A stretch of DNA of 64,000 nucleotides from Flavobacterium collinsii (GCF_902804485.1 NZ_CADCST010000113.1:1-64000), one strand, 5' to 3'; shown: positions 33,847-43,027, counted from the stretch's first letter. The notes: generated by a model from the letters alone, not told the origin. Numbers and translations: made by a program.

Positions 33847-34686
33847 TTAAACTAATTTTAATTTATACGTTACAAACGATTGTGCTAAAAGGCCAGCTTT
33901 CGTATAGTTAGATACTCTGATTCTCGAATTTCCAATCTCATAATAAGGCGTATTTTTAAGCTTTTGAAGCAGTTTCCTATAGTAAATATAGGCAGTATAA
34001 ACACCGAATTTGGCTTCGATAGGCAGTTTTATGATACCTTGATATGCGATTCTGAAATCTTCTTCAATTTCGGCTATGATGGTGATTTTCGCTTCTTCAT
34101 CAAAAGAATTTAAATCTACACCCGGGAAATAATTTCGATTTAGTACCAAATTATCTTCTTTCAAATCTCTTAGGAAATTAACCTTCTGAAAGGCTGATCC
34201 CAGTCGTGTTGCTTCATTTTTGAGTTGCTCGTATTTATGTTCGTTTCCTTTTACAAAAACTTTCAGACACATTAAACCTACCACATCGGCTGAGCCATAA
34301 ATATATTCTTCATATTCGGTTTGAGTAGGATAACTTGATTTGATAAGATCTAATTTCATGCTTTTTAAAAATGCCTGAATTAGATCGTCAGTGATATTGT
34401 ATTGTTTTACGGTATGCTGAAAAGAGTTGAGAATAGGGTTAAGACTGATCCCTGTTTGCATCGCTTTATAATATTCTTTTTCGAAATCGGAGATGAGATT
34501 TTCTTTTTCAAAGCCATTAAAAGAATCGACAATTTCATCAGCAAAACGTACAAATCCATAAATGCTGTAAATCGCATCACGAATACCGGGCGACAACATT
34601 TTAACTGCCAGTGAAAATGAGGTACTGTAACTTTGGGTAACCAGTTTACTGCATTTGAAAGAAACAGTGTCGAATAGTGATTTCAT
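33847..34686 (-). CDS. crtB: Phytoene synthase
   Basis: A 279-residue trans-isoprenyl diphosphate synthase of the squalene/phytoene type. FADEIVDSF carries the first Asp-rich motif, RLGSAFQKVNFLRDLKEDN the second, and YGSADVVGLMCLKVF the conserved middle. It condenses two geranylgeranyl diphosphates to phytoene. The start is 3 bp after the crtI stop, so the two are coupled. Confidence 0.94.
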   Translation of the reverse strand: MKSLFDTVSFKCSKLVTQSYSTSFSLAVKMLSPGIRDAIYSIYGFVRFADEIVDSFNGFEKENLISDFEKEYYKAMQTGISLNPILNSFQHTVKQYNITDDLIQAFLKSMKLDLIKSSYPTQTEYEEYIYGSADVVGLMCLKVFVKGNEHKYEQLKNEATRLGSAFQKVNFLRDLKEDNLVLNRNYFPGVDLNSFDEEAKITIIAEIEEDFRIAYQGIIKLPIEAKFGVYTAYIYYRKLLQKLKNTPYYEIGNSRIRVSNYTKAGLLAQSFVTYKLKLV

Positions 34687-34689
34687 TGG

Positions 34690-36156
34690 TTAAGATCTAA
34701 AAGATTTTTGAATTAGGTCAGCTACTAGTTTTCCTGAAATTAAAGCAGGCGGAACACCTGGTCCGGGAACAGTTAACTGTCCGGTGAAATATAAATTACG
34801 AACTTTTTTACTTTTTAGTTTTGGCCTTAGAAAAGCGGTTTGTAATAATGTATTAGCCATTCCGTAGGCATTTCCTTTATAGGCATTGTAATCTTCAACA
34901 AAATCATTCTTACAAAAAGATCTCTTAAATATAATGTTATTTTTTATTTGTTGATTGGTCAATTGTTCAAATCTGGAAATTATTTTTTCAAAATACGTTT
35001 CACGAAGTGCTTCATTATCTTGTATTCCAGGTGCTAACGGAATGAGGAAAAAACCGCTTTCCATTCCTTGCGGTGCAGCAGACGGATCTGTTTTAGAAGG
35101 GAAGTTGGCATAAAATAGTGGTTCGTCAGGCCATTTAGGCTCGTCGTAGATATCAATGGCATGTTGGTTAAAGTCAACATCAAAAAACAAAGAGTGATGT
35201 GTGACGTTTTCTATTTTTTTATTGAATCCCACAAAAAATAAAAGCGAAGAGGGAGCAAAAGTGCGACTCTCCCAATATTTTTCCGAATAAGCGCGATATT
35301 CAGTATCCAGTAAAGTTTCGGTATGGTGATAGTCGGCGCCGCTTAAAATAACATCCGCTTCTATCGTTTTTCCATTAATTAAAAGCGCTGTTGCAGTTTT
35401 GTCTTTTACCACAATCTTTTCAATCGCGACGTTGGTTTTAATGGTGACTCCTAATTCTAATGCCAGTTTTTCGATTCCGTGTACGACATCGTACATTCCG
35501 GTTTTTGGGTGCCAAGTTCCTAAACCAAAATCGGCATAATTCATAAAATTGTAAAAAGAAGGTGTTTTTGTAGGCTTCGCACCTAAAAACAAAACAGGAA
35601 ATTCCAGAATTTGTATTAGTTTTTCATTCTTGAATTGCTTTCGGATGTCGGTACTTACAGTACTTAAAAACTGATTTAGTTTTAAAGTAGTCTCGAGTGT
35701 AATTAATTCGAGTGCTGAGACTCCGGGACGATACACTAGATTCTTAATGGCAATATCATAATTGCTTTGTGCCTGACGAATGAAATTTTCTAGTTTTTTA
35801 CCGCTTCCGGTTTCGATTTGCTCGAAGGTGTTTTTTATTTCGTCTAAATTATCAGAGATGCTAATGAAATCATTTAGACCAAAATAGACTCTGTAAGCTG
35901 GGTTGAGTTTTATGAGTTCGTAATAATCAGACGTTTTTTTATTGAAATCCAGAAAGAAACGTTCGAAAACATCCGGCATCCAATACCAGCTTGGTCCCAT
36001 GTCGAAAGTAAAGCCGTCTTTTTTATATTGTCTGGCTCTGCCTCCAATAGTCTCATTTTTTTCATAAATAGTTACCGTATTACCTTGTTGTGCGAGGTAA
36101 CATGCAGCAGCTAGAGAAGAGAAGCCTGATCCTATTATTGCTATTGTTTTTTTCAT
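34690..36156 (-). CDS. crtI: Phytoene desaturase (CrtI type)
   Basis: A 488-residue FAD enzyme: N-terminal dinucleotide motif AIIGSGFSSLAAACYLA, followed by YEKNETIGGRARQYKKDGFTFDMGPSW, and the C-terminal CrtI signature LYFTGQLTVPGPGVPPALISGKLVADLI. It desaturates phytoene to lycopene. It is the first pigment gene of the block, 37 bp downstream of the MerR regulator gene. The promoter in this gap implies near-leaderless expression. No lycopene cyclase (crtY) is in the window. Confidence 0.95.
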   Translation of the reverse strand: MKKTIAIIGSGFSSLAAACYLAQQGNTVTIYEKNETIGGRARQYKKDGFTFDMGPSWYWMPDVFERFFLDFNKKTSDYYELIKLNPAYRVYFGLNDFISISDNLDEIKNTFEQIETGSGKKLENFIRQAQSNYDIAIKNLVYRPGVSALELITLETTLKLNQFLSTVSTDIRKQFKNEKLIQILEFPVLFLGAKPTKTPSFYNFMNYADFGLGTWHPKTGMYDVVHGIEKLALELGVTIKTNVAIEKIVVKDKTATALLINGKTIEADVILSGADYHHTETLLDTEYRAYSEKYWESRTFAPSSLLFFVGFNKKIENVTHHSLFFDVDFNQHAIDIYDEPKWPDEPLFYANFPSKTDPSAAPQGMESGFFLIPLAPGIQDNEALRETYFEKIISRFEQLTNQQIKNNIIFKRSFCKNDFVEDYNAYKGNAYGMANTLLQTAFLRPKLKSKKVRNLYFTGQLTVPGPGVPPALISGKLVADLIQKSFRS

Positions 36157-36189
36157 TTGTTTAACAAATATACAAAAACTTTAAACAAA
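36156..36189 (-). promoter_or_regulatory. crtI: crtI promoter with a 9-bp inverted repeat (candidate CarH/LitR operator)
   Basis: The minus strand has TATATTTG at 36172-36165, a perfect -7 element that would start transcription within a few bases of the ATG. TTTGTTTAA (36156-36164) and its exact reverse complement TTAAACAAA (36181-36189) bracket it. No TTG occurs at 19-21 bp upstream. The repeat is well placed for a dimeric MerR-family regulator encoded just upstream. Confidence 0.55.
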
Positions 36190-36193
36190 AATA

Positions 36194-37093
36194 TTACAGC
36201 ATGCTGATAGTTTCTTCCATTGAATCGAAAACTCGTATTCTTTCGGATAAAACTTTCTGATCGATATGTTCTACCATATTACCCATAAGCCAGATTTCAT
36301 TGTTTTTCTGAAGTAGTTTTTGCCCCATCGATTTTACGTATTGATTGATTACGTTGCGATCTGGCTGAATAGTCATGAAAGATACAAATGTAATGTTTTC
36401 GAAATGTTTGGTTAAATCCTGTAGGTTTTCGATAGGCATACTTTCGCCCAAATAGATGGTTTTGTATCCATTTAGTAAAATTTCATACTGCAGATAGAGC
36501 AACCCTATTTTATGAATTTCATTTAGAGGGAGCGAGAGTACAAAAATTCTGTTGGTTTTAGTTGGTTTTAGAATTTGAAGGCTCTCGGTATAAATTAAGA
36601 TTTTCTGCTTGATGAGGTGACTCATGAAATGCTCATTGGCCGGAGTTATGGTTTCGGATTGCCATAATAATCCCAATTCTTTTAGTAAAGGAAGAAAATG
36701 GTCTTTGAAAACTTCCCGAAATGATTTTTCGGAAATAAGCCAGTCAAAAGTATTGAAGAAGATTTCCTGATCAAAATTCATCATTGCCATCTTAAAAGAA
36801 GTAATGGCGTAATTCTGCGAGTTTTTCTTCGAGATAATTTCGCGAACCAGTTGCGGGATTTTTTCTTCCGGATAGGTCGCTATTTTGGATATTTTATAAC
36901 CGTATTCGTGTAATAATGTTATGTTTAAGAGTTTTTGCAGATTTTGTAAATTATAAAGCCTAATATTGGTGTCAGTACGCATGGGTTCTAAGATATTGTA
37001 TCTTTTTTCCCAGATACGAATGGTATGCGCTTTTATCCCGGATAAGTTTTCAAGATCTTTTATGCTGAAAACAGTTTTAATGTTGTTTATCAT
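36194..37093 (-). CDS. MerR-family regulator with B12-binding domain, CarH/LitR type light sensor
   Basis: A 299-residue protein: MerR winged helix (VFSIKDLENLSGIKAHTIRIWEKRYNILEPMRTDTNIRLYN, residues 8-48), a helical cap (about 95-175) with Trp144-x9-Glu154-His155, and a Rossmann B12-binding domain (about 180-299) with the ExHxxG motif at 192-197 giving His194 as the probable lower axial ligand. These are the signatures of CarH-type photoreceptors, which bind adenosylcobalamin and repress carotenoid genes in the dark until light breaks the Co-C bond. It precedes crtI in the same direction. Which light response it gives here is inferred. Confidence 0.9.
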   Translation of the reverse strand: MINNIKTVFSIKDLENLSGIKAHTIRIWEKRYNILEPMRTDTNIRLYNLQNLQKLLNITLLHEYGYKISKIATYPEEKIPQLVREIISKKNSQNYAITSFKMAMMNFDQEIFFNTFDWLISEKSFREVFKDHFLPLLKELGLLWQSETITPANEHFMSHLIKQKILIYTESLQILKPTKTNRIFVLSLPLNEIHKIGLLYLQYEILLNGYKTIYLGESMPIENLQDLTKHFENITFVSFMTIQPDRNVINQYVKSMGQKLLQKNNEIWLMGNMVEHIDQKVLSERIRVFDSMEETISML

Positions 37094-37167
37094 TATTGGC
37101 TATTTATTGAACAAAAATAGAATAAAATCTCAAATTACCTTTATAACTTGAGTGAAATCATAGATTG

Positions 37168-38127
37168 CTAGAGGTTTACCGATTGGTAATCGTTTAATTT
37201 GTCTAAATGAAGGATGGTTCTGGAACCATCTTTACTTCTGTTGTACATGGTTTCAAATTTGGCCCCATAAATTAGTTCATCAAAAGTATAGGAAGTTCTT
37301 GCAGCAACAGTATTGCTGTACATATCGTCAAAAGTGGTAATGAAAACCAATATTTCACCATGTGTTTTTTCAAAATCTTCCTTAGTAAAATTGTATAAAG
37401 GACTGTTTTCGGTTATGGGATGCACGAGAGTCCAGCTTAATGAAAGTGCATTTATGTGTTCAAGTTCCAGATCTAAGCTATAAAATTTGTTGGTTTTTAT
37501 ACCGTTTTCTTCCAGGTTTAATCCTAGAGTCATTTTGGCTTTTGCATCTGTAAAATTGGTGTTTTTAAAAGGGACAAGGCGTATCATTAGACCTTTTTTG
37601 TCGCCATAAGGAGAAATTAAGGCATGGTCGGCAAATTTTAAAAAAGCGGTTGGTTTACTAAATCTTCCAAAGAATAAGCCCGTTGCTATTGCGAAGCTCA
37701 GTAACCCAATCAGGGCTTCGGCGGAAGAAAGAGCACTCGTTAAAAATCCGGTAGGGCTAATGTGTCCGTAACCCACAGTAGTAAAAGTCTGCGCGCTAAA
37801 AAAGTAAGCTTGTCCAAACTGAGTCAGCACACTTTCAGACTGTTTGATTCCGTCAAGATGTTCAATTCCGATCGCATAATAGGCAATCGCAAAAAGAAAA
37901 TTGATTCCAATGTAAAAAGCAAACAAAATAAACATGAATTTCCAGTTTGGCATGTCGATCATGGTGTGGTACCAGCTAATACGACGAAGCAGGTGCATCC
38001 CCCTTTTTTCGACATTTGGAGTTCCATTTTTGTTTACAAAACGACCTCCGTAGCTGTTTGCATTCGACCCAAAACCAGAATTGATGTCGGTTTGTGCTTT
38101 TTGGTTTATTTTTTTGAGAAGTGCCAT
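37168..38127 (-). CDS. Inward-rectifier-type (KirBac) potassium channel
   Basis: A 319-residue protein with two transmembrane helices (about 63-88 and 133-155) flanking a pore loop with the selectivity filter TTVGYGH (116-122), then a long cytosolic beta-rich domain (about 165-319; LISPYGDKKGLMIRLVPFKN) as in KirBac channels. It should conduct K+ across the inner membrane with gating by the cytosolic domain. Single gene, 75 bp upstream of the MerR regulator in the same direction; any functional link is unproven. Confidence 0.9.
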   Translation of the reverse strand: MALLKKINQKAQTDINSGFGSNANSYGGRFVNKNGTPNVEKRGMHLLRRISWYHTMIDMPNWKFMFILFAFYIGINFLFAIAYYAIGIEHLDGIKQSESVLTQFGQAYFFSAQTFTTVGYGHISPTGFLTSALSSAEALIGLLSFAIATGLFFGRFSKPTAFLKFADHALISPYGDKKGLMIRLVPFKNTNFTDAKAKMTLGLNLEENGIKTNKFYSLDLELEHINALSLSWTLVHPITENSPLYNFTKEDFEKTHGEILVFITTFDDMYSNTVAARTSYTFDELIYGAKFETMYNRSKDGSRTILHLDKLNDYQSVNL

Positions 38128-38190
38128 TGCTGTTTGGTTTAAGTAACAAAAGTAAAAATATCTTTCAGACCAGAAAATGGGCTGTAAAGA

Positions 38191-38235
38191 AAAAGCAATC
38201 TGTAAATATAATTTCTACAGATTGCTTTGGTGTTT
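38191..38235 (-). terminator. Intrinsic terminator of the TPR gene
   Basis: AAAGCAATCTGTA pairs exactly with TACAGATTGCTTT (13 bp, 11-nt loop). On the minus strand a T-run follows the stem. It lies just downstream of the TPR gene. Confidence 0.8.
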
Positions 38236-38254
38236 ATTGTTTTAAGATTACTCT

Positions 38255-38755
38255 CTATTTACAAAAAGTTGCTTTGTTTTTGATAGCGCTTTGGCTGCCT
38301 AATTCGATTGCTTTTGTGAAATCTTTGCAGGCATTTTTTTGGTCGCCCATTTTGTTATAAGCTAAAGCTCTCAGATTGTAAGCGATATAATCTTTTGGGT
38401 TCAACCCTAGAGATGAGGTACAGTCTGCAACAGCCTCTTTAAAATTCATTAATTTATAGTTCACGTTGGCTCTTCCGGTAAAAGCATCGGCATTCATACT
38501 ATCCAGGTCGATGGTTTTGCTAAAATCAGCCAGAGCTCCTTTGAGATCGTTGAGCTTTAGTTTTGCAACACCACGATTTTGATAAGCTTCGACAAATTTT
38601 GAATTCATACTGATGGCTTTTGTGTAATCGGCAATTGCTCCTTTGGTATTACCGGCTTCGGCCTTTTTTATGGCTTTGTCAAAATAGCCGGTTGCGGATT
38701 GTGCCCAGGTCGAGCAAGTGATCATCAGAAATGATAATAATAGAAATTTTTTCAT
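38255..38755 (-). CDS. Secreted tetratricopeptide-repeat protein
   Basis: A 166-residue exported protein (signal peptide cleaved near TWAQ). Four TPR units follow: GYFDKAIKKAEAGNTKGAIADYTKAI, VEAYQNRGVAKLKLNDLKGALADFSKTI, ADAFTGRANVNYKLMNFKEAVADC and YIAYNLRALAYNKMGDQKNACKDFTKAI. It should act as a periplasmic protein-protein adaptor; partner unknown. It stands alone with its own terminator. Confidence 0.85.
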   Translation of the reverse strand: MKKFLLLSFLMITCSTWAQSATGYFDKAIKKAEAGNTKGAIADYTKAISMNSKFVEAYQNRGVAKLKLNDLKGALADFSKTIDLDSMNADAFTGRANVNYKLMNFKEAVADCTSSLGLNPKDYIAYNLRALAYNKMGDQKNACKDFTKAIELGSQSAIKNKATFCK

Positions 38756-39038
38756 AAACCAATTTGGGATTAGGTTAGTAGGTTAATAATTCGGAAACGA
38801 ATTTAGTGAAGTTTTTGTTTTGTAAGAGAAGTTCGTTTATGAAATATTCATTATTTTTTTGGCTAAATCTAGAGGTTTTATACACTTGTTAGAGGTAGAA
38901 ATTTGATAGGATTCATAAGGTGTTTGAAATTAAGTTCTTAACTTAGCATATGTCGTTATGTTTTTTTCTATTGTTAAATTGAATGGAAAGTGTAATGACA
39001 TCCTGTTTTTTACTGTTCCTTAATTAATGTAGAATAAT

Positions 39039-40361
39039 ATGAAACAAGTCTTTTTTTTGTCTCCGTTTTTATTTAGTTTGATGTTTTTTTGGAGTAACAG
39101 CACCGCTGCACAGGAAAAAACAATGTATTTGGATGCTGCACAGAGTGATCCAATAATGATAGGATGGATGAAAGGTTCTCCTCCGCCGGATAATAAGATT
39201 CCACGATTTGAGGATGGAAGTTTTTTTCAGTTTCCGGCTCTTCGATGGAGCGTGGCTCATATGCGCCAGTTTATGCCAACAGTAAATGTTTCGCGTGGAT
39301 TGGGTACGGCAATACCACTAACAAAAAACGGCAATAAAGATATTGACAAGATTAAATTTGTTCCTCTGGGGGAAACAAAAGCGATGACCTGGGAAGTATC
39401 TATGCAAAAAGTCTATGCCGATGGTGTGATTGTGATGCATCATGGGAAAGTGGTATACGAAAAGTACTTTGGAGCCTTAGCGGTAGACGGACAACATGCA
39501 GCGATGTCGGTTACAAAATCGTTTACCGGTACACTTGGTATTATATTGGCAAAAGAAGGCTTGATCGATACAACAAAAACGGTTTCCTATTACATTCCCG
39601 AACTTAAAGAATCGGCGTTTGGTGATGCTTCTGTGAGAGAAATTATGGACATGACAACTGCTCTACAGTTTAGCGAAGACTATGCTGATCCTAATGCCGA
39701 AATATGGAAGTTTTCGGCAGCTGGAAATCCATTGCCAAAACCTAAGGATTATACAGGGCCAAAAACATATTATGAATATTTGCCAACGGTTAAGAAAAAA
39801 GGAGTTCATGGAGAGAGCTTTGGGTATAAAACTGTTAATTCGGATGTTTTAGGATGGATAATTTCCAGAGTTACCGGAAAAACAGTGGCTGAGGTGCTCT
39901 CTGAAAAAATATGGAGAAAAATAGGAGCGGAGCAAGATGGTTATTTTTCTGTTGATGTGATTGGGACACCTTTTGCCGGAGGTGGTTTTAATCTTGGTTT
40001 GAGAGACATGGCACGTTTTGGTCAGTTAATTCTAAACAATGGCAAAGTAGGCAAGCAACAGATTATTCCTAAAGCGGCAATCGACGACATTAAGAAAGGC
40101 GGTAATAAGCAAGCATTTACTAAAGCTGGATATTCTCTCTTAAAAGGATGGAGTTATAGAAATATGTGGTGGATTACTCATAATGCACATGGAGCGTTTT
40201 GTGCGCGTGGTGTACATGGACAAGTCATTTACATCGATCCGAAAGCTGATATGGTTATTGTGCGTTTTGCATCTAACCCAGTTGCTGGTAATGCTGCAAA
40301 TGATCCTTATTCTTTGCCTGCTTATGAGGCTGTAGCAGAATTTTTGATCAATCGTAAATAG
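39039..40361 (+). CDS. Class C beta-lactamase-type serine hydrolase, exported
   Basis: A 440-residue exported protein. The SxxK nucleophile motif is SVTK within AAMSVTKSFTGTLGIILAKEG, and a YxxN-like motif GYKTVNSDVLGWIISRVTG and a C-terminal HGxxG-like ARGVHGQVIYIDP follow. The fold is that of EstB/6-aminohexanoate-dimer-hydrolase-type esterases rather than a true antibiotic-degrading enzyme. Acts in the periplasm; substrate unknown. Monocistronic. Confidence 0.88.
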   Translation: MKQVFFLSPFLFSLMFFWSNSTAAQEKTMYLDAAQSDPIMIGWMKGSPPPDNKIPRFEDGSFFQFPALRWSVAHMRQFMPTVNVSRGLGTAIPLTKNGNKDIDKIKFVPLGETKAMTWEVSMQKVYADGVIVMHHGKVVYEKYFGALAVDGQHAAMSVTKSFTGTLGIILAKEGLIDTTKTVSYYIPELKESAFGDASVREIMDMTTALQFSEDYADPNAEIWKFSAAGNPLPKPKDYTGPKTYYEYLPTVKKKGVHGESFGYKTVNSDVLGWIISRVTGKTVAEVLSEKIWRKIGAEQDGYFSVDVIGTPFAGGGFNLGLRDMARFGQLILNNGKVGKQQIIPKAAIDDIKKGGNKQAFTKAGYSLLKGWSYRNMWWITHNAHGAFCARGVHGQVIYIDPKADMVIVRFASNPVAGNAANDPYSLPAYEAVAEFLINRK

Positions 40362-40437
40362 ACACCAGGCCTTTTTTGATAAATTGGAGTTTCAGGTTGG
40401 AGTTCGTTTTTTAGCTTCAGACGAAGAATGCTGGGTT

Positions 40438-41382
40438 TTATTCTGATTTTTCTCTACTTGAAAAAGGATTGGTGTTTAATCGCCAGATTGCGCTAATCTG
40501 GAAATTCCCCGAAGATAAACCGATGTTATTTTTATTGTCGTCAGAGAAAGAGGAGAAGGTAGCATTATTGATATAGGATAACCCGAGAGACCATCTCTCT
40601 TTGTTGTATCCAAAAGCAACTCTGGGGAAAAATGTTGGGTAAACTTCGATTCTTTGTTTGCCAAAATCGTTTATTCTTTCACTACCAATATTGACGCCTA
40701 TTGTTGCCGATCCGCTCGTAAACCATCTTTTGCTGATCGCCCAGGTATAAGCATAGCCTCCGCTGATACCAAATTGAAAATTGCGCAATGAGTTTCTGGA
40801 TTTGTATACAAAAGAACTGTCGGAACCTATTTTTGAAAAATAAACGCCTCCGCCAAGCAGAAAGCTTCCTGCAGATTTTAATTGCCTTTCGTTTTGTACA
40901 AAAGCAGCTTTGTAGGAGAATTTTTTGTTATTAAAGACATACTGTCCAAAGGCTCCATATTGTTGAATTTTTAGATCAGGGAATAATTGTATGTTTTTGT
41001 CAGCATCGTCGGCAGTGTAGAACCTATGATATTTTTGAATGAAAAGGTCAATAATGAACTTTCGTCCGTAATTATGGATTTGAAAATCGAGTGCTTTGGT
41101 TTTTCCTTTTTCCTTGTCTTTCAGAAAGCTTAGGCCTTGTCCGTAACTAAAATCGATTATGGTGTTTTTTATAGAGACACCAAGACCGAAACTCATGGGG
41201 GTGTTGGGCATAAATTTTTTAATGTCTCCATCTGTTTTCTGTTGTAATGAAATGAACTTCATCGACAAATAGGTTCGTATGGAAGCTTTGTTTTCAAAAG
41301 GCTTGATGTACGTCGTGTCGATCTGCGCAATGCAAAAATACGGGAGAACAAAAATAAGAAGTAGCGAAAAGTAGAATTTCAT
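40438..41382 (-). CDS. DUF4421 outer-membrane-like protein
   Basis: A 314-residue exported protein with a signal peptide (to about residue 19, FCIAQ) and a body made of alternating strands (FGLGVSIKNTIIDFSYGQGLSF, FQFGISGGYAYTW, WSLGLSYINNATF), matching the DUF4421 family. It likely forms an outer-membrane beta-barrel. Function unknown. Single gene convergent with the serine hydrolase. Confidence 0.75.
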   Translation of the reverse strand: MKFYFSLLLIFVLPYFCIAQIDTTYIKPFENKASIRTYLSMKFISLQQKTDGDIKKFMPNTPMSFGLGVSIKNTIIDFSYGQGLSFLKDKEKGKTKALDFQIHNYGRKFIIDLFIQKYHRFYTADDADKNIQLFPDLKIQQYGAFGQYVFNNKKFSYKAAFVQNERQLKSAGSFLLGGGVYFSKIGSDSSFVYKSRNSLRNFQFGISGGYAYTWAISKRWFTSGSATIGVNIGSERINDFGKQRIEVYPTFFPRVAFGYNKERWSLGLSYINNATFSSFSDDNKNNIGLSSGNFQISAIWRLNTNPFSSREKSE

Positions 41383-41995
41383 TAGATTGTCGAACGGAAA
41401 ATGATTGGGCTTATTGTTGGTAAGGGAGTTTTAAAAGCTATTTTTCATTGTTTTGTTTCATTGCAGAATTGGTCTTATTTCTATTGCAATGACAAGTTTC
41501 GTATTTCTAAGTTTTCTTATTCAGCGTATTAATTTGGTTGATATGTTTTGAGTCAGCTAAGGCATTCAATATTCAAAGATATCTAAAATTATTGTAGAAG
41601 ATAGTATTTGGTGAAGAATGGACATTGTTTTAATGAATTTAGGTACGGTGCTTTGAGCTATTTTTTAGTTTTCAGGGATGATTTTTTTTGTTTTGTAAAA
41701 TGCTGATAATTAATGGTGTGTTGCTTTTTTGTTCTCCGAAGAGCTGCATGCTTAAGAAAGTAACGAGTGAATATTTTGCAGGATTATTCTTTAATGTTGA
41801 TTATTCTTTTATATTTGAGTTATAGAATGTTTATTCTTACGTTTTTTCTTTAAAATAAAACATGCTTTTTTTTCTCTTTTAAATTACAGATCTAAGGAAG
41901 GAATGATACTTAAGTGGTTCTTGAAAAAGAATTAAGTAAAAAGGTATGCTAAGACAGGAGTAAATTGTTGTTTTTTAACTAAATAAATATATTAA
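41383..41995. other. AT-rich 613-bp region without a gene
   Basis: Stops are dense in all frames and I see no supported coding sequence, RNA gene or clear promoter. The sequence is low in complexity with many T-runs. It lies upstream of the orphan dioxygenase and could be a decayed region or a long leader. Confidence 0.5.
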
Positions 41996-42940
41996 ATGTT
42001 GTCAGAGAAAGAAGAGAATATGCCATTTATATGGTATAAAAAAGAAGATGATAAAAGAAGTCTTCAGGAAATTATTAAAGAAGAAATGGATGTCATAATA
42101 AAATTTACTCATACCAATGGGGCAATTTTGTTTAGAGGATTTAATGTTGATAATGAAATTTCTTTGGAGGAGTGTACTTCCAGTTTCCCTGGGAATGGCC
42201 TGGATTATGTTGGTGGAAACTCTCCAAGAACCAAACTGCATAATAAAGTATATACATCAACTGAGTATCCGCCAAATTTATTCATTTCTCTCCACAATGA
42301 GCTTTCTTATGCAAGTAGCTGGCCTAAGTTTATATTTTTTTGCTGTTCTGTTCCTTCACATACTGGAGGGAGTACAGTCATTGCTGATAGTAGAAAGATA
42401 TATAATGATCTTTCGGAGGAATTGTTAAACGAATTTAAAACTAAGGGTGTTCGGTACATCAGAAATCTTAATGGTGGTGCCGGTGCCGGTGTTTCCTGGC
42501 AGAAGACTTTTGAAACAGATAATAAATATGAGGTCGAAGAACATTGCAGATTAAATCAAATTGATATAAAATGGCGTAGTAATAATAGCTTACAACTAAT
42601 TGAAAATAGACAGGCGATAGTTCAACATGATATTTCTTCCGAGTGGGTTTGGTTCAATCAGGCGGATCAGTTTCATCCTTCAACTAATCCGCCGCAAATA
42701 TACGAAGCTTTGATGGATTGCTATGAGGATGATGTATTGAGTATGCCTCAATATGCATGTTTTGGTGATGGAAGTTTTATTCCGTTGGAGTATCTCGATG
42801 AAATAAGAGAAGTTACAAGAAAACATAGTGTTTATTTTACTTGGAACAAAGGAGATTTGCTTGTTCTTGATAATGTTTTAACAGCTCATGGCAGGGAGCC
42901 TTTTCAGGGAGAACGAAAGATTTTGGTTTCTATGCTGTGA
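41996..42940 (+). CDS. TauD/TfdA-superfamily Fe(II)/2-oxoglutarate dioxygenase, SyrP/AsnO-like
   Basis: A 314-residue cytosolic enzyme. The iron site is His100-x-Glu102 in LFISLHNELSYASSWP and His298 near the C-terminus in NVLTAHGREPFQGERKILVSM, with Arg307 as the likely 2-oxoglutarate ligand. A HxE rather than HxD triad is typical of the SyrP/AsnO group, which hydroxylates amino acids, some bound to NRPS carriers. No NRPS, carrier protein or ligase gene is in the window, so it is an orphan tailoring enzyme or has another substrate. It lies between AT-rich gene-free stretches, which may reflect acquisition. Confidence 0.83.
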   Translation: MLSEKEENMPFIWYKKEDDKRSLQEIIKEEMDVIIKFTHTNGAILFRGFNVDNEISLEECTSSFPGNGLDYVGGNSPRTKLHNKVYTSTEYPPNLFISLHNELSYASSWPKFIFFCCSVPSHTGGSTVIADSRKIYNDLSEELLNEFKTKGVRYIRNLNGGAGAGVSWQKTFETDNKYEVEEHCRLNQIDIKWRSNNSLQLIENRQAIVQHDISSEWVWFNQADQFHPSTNPPQIYEALMDCYEDDVLSMPQYACFGDGSFIPLEYLDEIREVTRKHSVYFTWNKGDLLVLDNVLTAHGREPFQGERKILVSML

Positions 42941-42962
42941 TACTAAAATTTAAAAATTTAAT

Positions 42963-43027
42963 AAAAGCAACATTTGAAGTATGGAATCGAAATGATGGTA
43001 AAATATAAAAATGTTGCTTTTTTTGCA
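42963..43027 (+). terminator. Intrinsic terminator of the dioxygenase gene
   Basis: AAAGCAACATTT (42964-42975) pairs with AAATGTTGCTTT (43009-43020), followed by a T-run. The loop is long (about 33 nt), so efficiency is uncertain. Confidence 0.6.

Noticed and set aside
37762..38142. 126-codon plus-strand frame opposite the KirBac channel
   Set aside because: It overlaps the channel pore and membrane helices on the opposite strand and looks like composition-driven open frame.
41996..42940. HxE in place of HxD in the dioxygenase read as a missing ligand
   Set aside because: Glu is the normal carboxylate ligand in the SyrP/AsnO group, so the site is intact.
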